A DNA stretch of 64,000 bases, taken from NCBI GenBank assembly GCA_942492855.1, contig OW818647.1, positions 3,906,001 through 3,970,000 of the forward strand, written 5' to 3'. Shown one piece after another: positions 60,095 to 64,000 of the stretch. The notes below the pieces were generated by a model. It was given only the letters and a program-made list of their open reading frames with translations. It searched no databases and was not told where the DNA came from. The stretch is from G963677485 sp942492855. GTDB taxonomy: Bacteria; Armatimonadota; HRBIN16. The translations under genes were made by a program, and so were the position numbers. How positions within the stretch are numbered: position 1 is the stretch's first letter; each line of letters begins with the position of its first letter.

Positions 60095-60648
60095 TGGCAT
60101 CGCACTTGATGCAGCGTAGTGAAGCGGTTCTGGTGGTCATTGACCTCCAGGAGCCGTTTCTGAAGTCCATTTTTCAACGCGACAGGGTAGAAACGCAAAG
60201 CCGGATGCTGATCGAAGCGGCCAAGATCATGGCCGTTCCGGTCATCGCCACTACGCAGTATACGGAGCGCATGGGCGGGGTGGTCGCGACTATCGGCTCA
60301 TGTCTTCCTGAAGAGACTCAGTTTGTGGATAAGATGAGCTTTAGCTGTGCGAGACAGCCGCTGTTCATTAATGCTCTGGAATCCACCGGTAAAAAGCAGG
60401 TGGTTCTGTGCGGTGTAGAGACCCACATCTGCGTGATGCAAACCGCGCTTGATCTGCAGGAACTGGGATACGATGTGGCGGTGGTGACCGACGCCGTCTC
60501 CAGCCGTAACCCGTCTAACTGGCAGAGCGCGTTGTATCGTCTGGGAGCAGCAGGAATCGAGCTGCCAGTGACCGAAAGCGTGCTGTATGAGTGGCTAGAG
60601 GCTGCTGATTTACCTGAATTTAAGTCGATTCTGAAACTGGTCAAGTAA
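60094..60648 (+). CDS. Isochorismatase-family hydrolase
   Basis: A 184-residue cysteine hydrolase of the isochorismatase/nicotinamidase type. The catalytic triad is visible: Asp in VVIDLQEPF, Lys in FVDKMSFSC, and nucleophile Cys in GVETHICVMQTA. The substrate is not determined; small amides and nicotinamide are usual. Its start overlaps the dehydrogenase stop. A hairpin follows before zwf. Confidence 0.88.
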   Translation: MASHLMQRSEAVLVVIDLQEPFLKSIFQRDRVETQSRMLIEAAKIMAVPVIATTQYTERMGGVVATIGSCLPEETQFVDKMSFSCARQPLFINALESTGKKQVVLCGVETHICVMQTALDLQELGYDVAVVTDAVSSRNPSNWQSALYRLGAAGIELPVTESVLYEWLEAADLPEFKSILKLVK

Positions 60649-60662
60649 ACACCGTTCTCCTC

Positions 60663-60703
60663 GTCTGCCTTCGGTATGCATCGGAGGCAGACATCACATT
60701 TTT
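60663..60703 (+). terminator. Terminator or attenuator upstream of zwf
   Basis: GTCTGCCTTCG (60663-60673) pairs with CGGAGGCAGAC (60682-60692), with one G-U pair, and ATTTTT follows at 60698-60703. It lies 27 bases before the zwf start, so it may regulate readthrough. Confidence 0.65.
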
Positions 60704-60729
60704 CACGCGTCTTGTCAGGAGGAGCACCG

Positions 60730-62190
60730 ATGCCATACTCCGTCCGCGAACGGCTGAACCCCTTAGCTACGCTGGTCATTTTTGGGGCGACGGGTGATCT
60801 GACACGGCGTCTGCTGTTGCCTGCCCTCTACTGCCTTCACAAAGCCGATTTGCTTCCCCGCGACATTCGGCTGGTGCTCTATGCACGTAAACCCATAGAT
60901 ATCGGTGAGATGCTGGCAAAGATGGGGGGCTCCAACTACGAAAGACCCTCTGACACTGAACTAGCCGGTTTTGTTCAGAGGTTCAGTGCGCCGGTATTGG
61001 GTGGCCTTGATGCGGAGGGCGTGGCACAGCTCCGCGATGTGGTGAAAGGTGACGGGCTTTTCTATTTAGCGCTTCCTCCCGGCATGTTTGCTCAAGCGGC
61101 GGAGGCGTTGGGTGAGGCCGGTCTGAATGATGAGACCCTGGCACCCAGGCGCCTCATTGTGGAGAAGCCGTTTGGTCAAGACCTGGAATCTGCACTGCAA
61201 CTGCAGCAGCGGGTGAGCAAATACTGGCGGGAAGAGCAGATATTCCGCATAGACCACTATCTGGGTAAAGAGACCGTTCAAAACCTGCTGGTGATGCGGT
61301 TTGCGAACATCCTGTTCGAGTCCGTTTGGAACCGGAACTACGTCGACCATGTGCAGATTGTGGCCGCAGAAACGCTGGGGTTAGAGGGACGGCCTGGGTA
61401 TTACGATCAGAGCGGGGCACTGCGCGACATGGTCCAGAACCATATGATGCAGATGCTGGCGCTTACCGCGATGGAGGCTCCCCCTCGGATACAGTCCCAC
61501 GAGCTGCGCAACGAAAAAGTGAAGGTGCTGCAGAGTGTGCGGCACATCCCAGCGAACGCCGTCAGTGCCTTTGCTGTGCGAGGGCAATACACCGAAGGGC
61601 TGTACAACGGCCAGCCGGTCGAGGGTTACCTGAATGAGACCGGAGTGGCCAAGGACAGCCGCACCGAAACCTATGCTGCAGTCAAGCTGTATATTGACAA
61701 CTGGCGATGGCAGGGGGTGCCTTTCTACCTGCGAACGGGGAAGCGACTGGCCGGAAACCGCAGCGAAATCATGATTCAACTGAAGCGTGCCCCAGTGCAG
61801 TTATTTCGTGACACACCGCTGGATGTGATGGAGCCCAACCGATTCATCTTCGAGTTAAAGCCTAACGAGAGCATCCGGCTGGTGGCTCAGGCGAAGAAGG
61901 AAGGGCTTCAGCTCAAACCCCGTAGTGTGGAGCTGGTGTCGCCATATCGCACCGATGGCGGAGGATTTGGCGCCTATGAGCTGCTGATACTGGATGCCTT
62001 CCTTGGGGACCGCACCCACTTCCTGCGCATCGATGAGGTGGAGTGGGCCTGGCGGGTGCTGGACCCTGTCATCGCTGCGTGGCGTGATGAGTCGGTGCCT
62101 CTGTACCCCTATGTCAGCGGCAGCGACGGGCCTCGCGAGGCGAACCGCATTCTGGATTCACCCTCGCACGTATGGAGACCGTTGGCATGA
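60730..62190 (+). CDS. zwf: Glucose-6-phosphate 1-dehydrogenase
   Basis: First enzyme of the oxidative pentose phosphate pathway; produces NADPH and 6-phosphogluconolactone. 486 residues. The nucleotide-binding motif FGATGDLTRR is near the N-terminus and the catalytic RIDHYLGKE segment near residue 185. GGAGG precedes the ATG at 60730. The stop overlaps the pgl ATG by four bases. Confidence 0.95.
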   Translation: MPYSVRERLNPLATLVIFGATGDLTRRLLLPALYCLHKADLLPRDIRLVLYARKPIDIGEMLAKMGGSNYERPSDTELAGFVQRFSAPVLGGLDAEGVAQLRDVVKGDGLFYLALPPGMFAQAAEALGEAGLNDETLAPRRLIVEKPFGQDLESALQLQQRVSKYWREEQIFRIDHYLGKETVQNLLVMRFANILFESVWNRNYVDHVQIVAAETLGLEGRPGYYDQSGALRDMVQNHMMQMLALTAMEAPPRIQSHELRNEKVKVLQSVRHIPANAVSAFAVRGQYTEGLYNGQPVEGYLNETGVAKDSRTETYAAVKLYIDNWRWQGVPFYLRTGKRLAGNRSEIMIQLKRAPVQLFRDTPLDVMEPNRFIFELKPNESIRLVAQAKKEGLQLKPRSVELVSPYRTDGGGFGAYELLILDAFLGDRTHFLRIDEVEWAWRVLDPVIAAWRDESVPLYPYVSGSDGPREANRILDSPSHVWRPLA

Positions 62191-62870
62191 GGCAATGGCG
62201 GATATATGATAACCGAGAGCTTCTGGCCAGAGCAGCCGGCGATGAGATCGTTGAGGCGGTGCAAAACAGCACAGGTCTGTTCACCATGGCCTTGAGTGGG
62301 GGAACTACGCCGGAGGCCGTCTACCAGTTGCTGGCGGGAGAGTATGCGCAGCGCATCGATTGGTCGCGCATGTTGTTGATACTTGGCGATGAGCGGTATG
62401 TGCCCGCCGACCATCCCAGCAGCAATACGCGTATGGTGGAAGAGCTGCTGATCAAACCTCTGGAGTTGAAACCCGAGCAATGGATCACCATGGACACCGA
62501 GTTGGATTGGGAGGATTGCGTGGCAGACTATGACCGGCGGCTACAGTCCGTGAGTATTGATCTGGTGCTGCTCGGTATGGGGAGTGACGGCCATACCGCC
62601 TCGCTTTTCCCAATGCAGTTTGATCCTGAGACTCCGGAGAAGGCCGTGAAGGGCCTGGCACCGGTGGCGCCACACCAGCGGATCAGCCTGAGTCTGCCGT
62701 TCCTCAACAGCGCCCGGCGCGCGCTGTTCCTGGTGGGGGGCGAGGAGAAGGCCTGCACTGTCAGCGAGGTTATGTCAAACCCGCCCAGTGAGGATTACCC
62801 TAGTTCGATGGTTCTGCCCCACGGTGACTGCCTCTGGCTGCTGGACAAGGCCGCCGCCAGCGAGCTGTAG
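62187..62870 (+). CDS. pgl: 6-phosphogluconolactonase
   Basis: Hydrolyses 6-phosphogluconolactone, the product of zwf. 227 residues. Features are LSGGTTPEAVYQLL, the GDERYVPADHPSSNTRM segment and LLGMGSDGHTASLFP, all typical of the DevB/SOL family. The ATG at 62187 overlaps the zwf stop (ATGA) and has GGAGA nine bases upstream; an in-frame ATG at 62172 is less likely. No gnd follows in the window. Confidence 0.95.
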   Translation: MRQWRIYDNRELLARAAGDEIVEAVQNSTGLFTMALSGGTTPEAVYQLLAGEYAQRIDWSRMLLILGDERYVPADHPSSNTRMVEELLIKPLELKPEQWITMDTELDWEDCVADYDRRLQSVSIDLVLLGMGSDGHTASLFPMQFDPETPEKAVKGLAPVAPHQRISLSLPFLNSARRALFLVGGEEKACTVSEVMSNPPSEDYPSSMVLPHGDCLWLLDKAAASEL

Positions 62871-62917
62871 AGCCGGGGGTGCTAGTTGGCTACGCTGCCG
62901 CGCCCTGAAGGGCACGG

Positions 62918-63137
62918 CTATTACCCACAAATATTGCATGGCTAGTAGGTCACCGATTCCGCGACATCAATGTCTCGGCTATTGAACACCAAGACTGCTG
63001 AAGCAGTCTTGGTTAACGTTATCTTTGTCGGAAAGGAGCTCCGCAGCCCGGTTTAGCGGGCTTGTTGATCAATAGCCGAGACATTGATGTCGCGGCACAT
63101 GGTCGATACGATCCCAATCTGGATTTGTGGGTAATAG
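62918..63137. repeat. Nested foldback element (MITE-like)
   Basis: Outer arms CTATTACCCACAAAT (62918-62932) and its complement (63123-63137) are perfect over 15 bases. Inner arms at 62959-62985 and 63069-63095 are perfect over 27 bases. In the centre, ACCAAGACTGC pairs with GCAGTCTTGGT (62988-62998 with 63003-63013), then AGCCCG/CGGGCT (63045-63062). No coding sequence. Confidence 0.75.
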
Positions 63138-63224
63138 ACTGCACAAAAGGACACTGCTTATTTTCCGACAAGCCGTCTGAGGTTCGCCACGCGACGAGTT
63201 TTAGTAAGCCATACCATCGTACAC

Positions 63225-63365
63225 CCTGCAGGAATATTCCGGTAGCCGGCTTTGAGCCGGCTTTTCGTTCAATTAGCCGCAGGGCTTTCAGCCCGCGGCG
63301 GCAGATGCAATCGATTAACACAACAAGCCAATCCCCATACATATTAGTGGGTAATAGCCAAGTGC
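63225..63365. repeat. Palindromic repeats flanking the foldback element
   Basis: AGCCGGCT occurs twice around TTG near 63242-63260, and GGGCTTTCAGCCC near 63284. Near 63350 an inverted copy of GGCTATTACCCAC, the end of the foldback element, recurs. Confidence 0.55.
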
Positions 63366-63398
63366 TTTAGCGCGTGGCATGGCGGTCTGTATAGATTT

Positions 63399-64000
63399 TC
63401 ACCGCGTCATCATCGGTCGGCAATCTGTGATCTTCACAGGCAGAGTTCTTGTGATTTTCGCTGTGTTCCTGCCCAGCTCGATCTCGTAAATCGCACTCTT
63501 GTTGGCTCCGAAAATCCTGCTGTCCCACACGAACGAACCTGCGCTGTAGATAATCGGCTTGCCTTTGTATACTTCCGTGGGCTGCAAGACATGGGGATGG
63601 TGTCCTATGATCAGGTCAGCCCCTGCGTCAATGCATTGGCGGGCGATGGCCTGCTGGTGTTCCGTGGGCTTCTTCATATACTCCACACCCCAGTGAAATG
63701 AGACCACCAGTGTATCGCACTGCCGGCTGGCAGATTTGATCTGCGCCTCCAGCTCATCGGGCTCCAGACCCGCGATGGTGGGCCTATCGGACAGCCGGAC
63801 GACGCCATCTGATGGCATATCGGAGTAGGCGAGAATTCCAATTTTCAACGACTTCCGGCGTATGACCTGCAACTTACATGCCTCGCTGCGGTTATGTCCT
63901 GCACCAACTGGTGTCAGACCTGCGTCGGTCAGTGCGCTGATAGTGTCGGTGAGCGCTTCGCGGCCATAGTCCAACGTGTGGTTGTTGGCCACGGAAACCA
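63399..64000 (-). CDS. CapA-like metallophosphoesterase-fold protein, 3' portion
   Basis: The frame is open to the right edge, so only the C-terminal 199 residues are visible and the start is outside the window. It has SVANNHTLDYG and VVSFHWGVEYMKKP, then DLIIGHHPHVLQPTEVY and IIYSAGSFVWD, metal-site motifs of the PGA_cap/CapA family. These proteins act outside the cell on capsule or poly-gamma-glutamate, although many members have unknown substrates. The C-terminus looks complete. Confidence 0.8.
   Translation of the reverse strand, partial: VSVANNHTLDYGREALTDTISALTDAGLTPVGAGHNRSEACKLQVIRRKSLKIGILAYSDMPSDGVVRLSDRPTIAGLEPDELEAQIKSASRQCDTLVVSFHWGVEYMKKPTEHQQAIARQCIDAGADLIIGHHPHVLQPTEVYKGKPIIYSAGSFVWDSRIFGANKSAIYEIELGRNTAKITRTLPVKITDCRPMMTR

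Larger units (their letters stand above)
62871..63398. other. Intergenic spacer composed of foldback and palindromic repeats
   Basis: About 528 bases between pgl and the CapA-like gene. It contains a nested foldback element (62918-63137) and further GC-rich palindromes to about 63370. Open frames on both strands cross these palindromes and have no ribosome binding site; they are not called as genes. Confidence 0.6.

Noticed and set aside
63019..63342. A 107-codon minus-strand frame in the 63 kb repeat zone
   Set aside because: It is read through palindromes and has no start signals; it is better explained as repeat DNA.

Overview
This window looks like chromosomal DNA from a free-living bacterium of roughly 55% GC with a double-membrane-like envelope: lipoprotein lipoboxes, a possible outer-membrane barrel, signal peptides. 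Type I dockerin-like repeats on a non-clostridial RCC1-type protein, a PTS with separate IIA/IIB/IIC subunits, GH31 and GH-A glycosidases, L-fucose isomerase and an AraC-effector-like/C39-like gene cluster would suit Armatimonadota or a neighbouring phylum. That placement is inference; no rRNA or other decisive marker lies in the window.

Layout. 1-5.3 kb: 5' part of a GH31 alpha-glycosidase, then a compact five-gene PTS operon (IIC, IIB, IIA, HPr, enzyme I), all on the minus strand. 5.7-9.8 kb: accessory region with a secreted RCC1-repeat/dockerin protein, two membrane proteins and an RHS-like scrap. 9.8-15.6 kb: pyrimidine operon pyrR-pyrB-pyrC-carA-carB under a PyrR-binding leader; carB encodes only the N-terminal synthetase half and runs tail-to-tail into a Ycf46-like AAA ATPase. 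17.4-22 kb: lipoprotein, putative barrel, URO-D-like protein, repeat-rich spacer, GH-A hydrolase, trxB. 23-28.5 kb: DtxR/MntR-type regulator, pstSCAB, AlbA_2/Schlafen-type protein. 28.6-32.9 kb: argS, a lipoprotein, an orphan sensor kinase. 33-38.6 kb: def-fmt-M16-M16-GT2-winged-helix operon. 38.6-44.9 kb: six-gene cluster of largely undescribed proteins (GyrI-like domains, two C39/BtrH-like proteins, CxxC modules), the best candidate here for a novel system. 45.1-48.4 kb: pyruvate dehydrogenase E1alpha-E1beta-E2. 48.7-50.7 kb: rdgB, rph, ANTAR response regulator. 50.9-54.3 kb: Ca2+-type P-ATPase divergent from ferritin. 54.4-57.4 kb: fucI and two small membrane proteins related to the one at 8.1 kb. 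57.5-58.8 kb: Fpg-family protein without the catalytic proline, and an HD protein. 59-62.9 kb: NAD-type isocitrate dehydrogenase-like, isochorismatase-like, zwf, pgl. 62.9-63.4 kb: foldback repeats. 63.4-64 kb: 3' part of a CapA-like gene.

Most genes sit in tight, often overlapping operons (ATGA, GTGA and TAATG junctions). No rRNA, tRNA, CRISPR array, transposase, integrase or phage gene was seen. Non-coding DNA holds perfect inverted repeats, several clearly rho-independent terminators, and dispersed palindromic families that look like MITE/REP elements.
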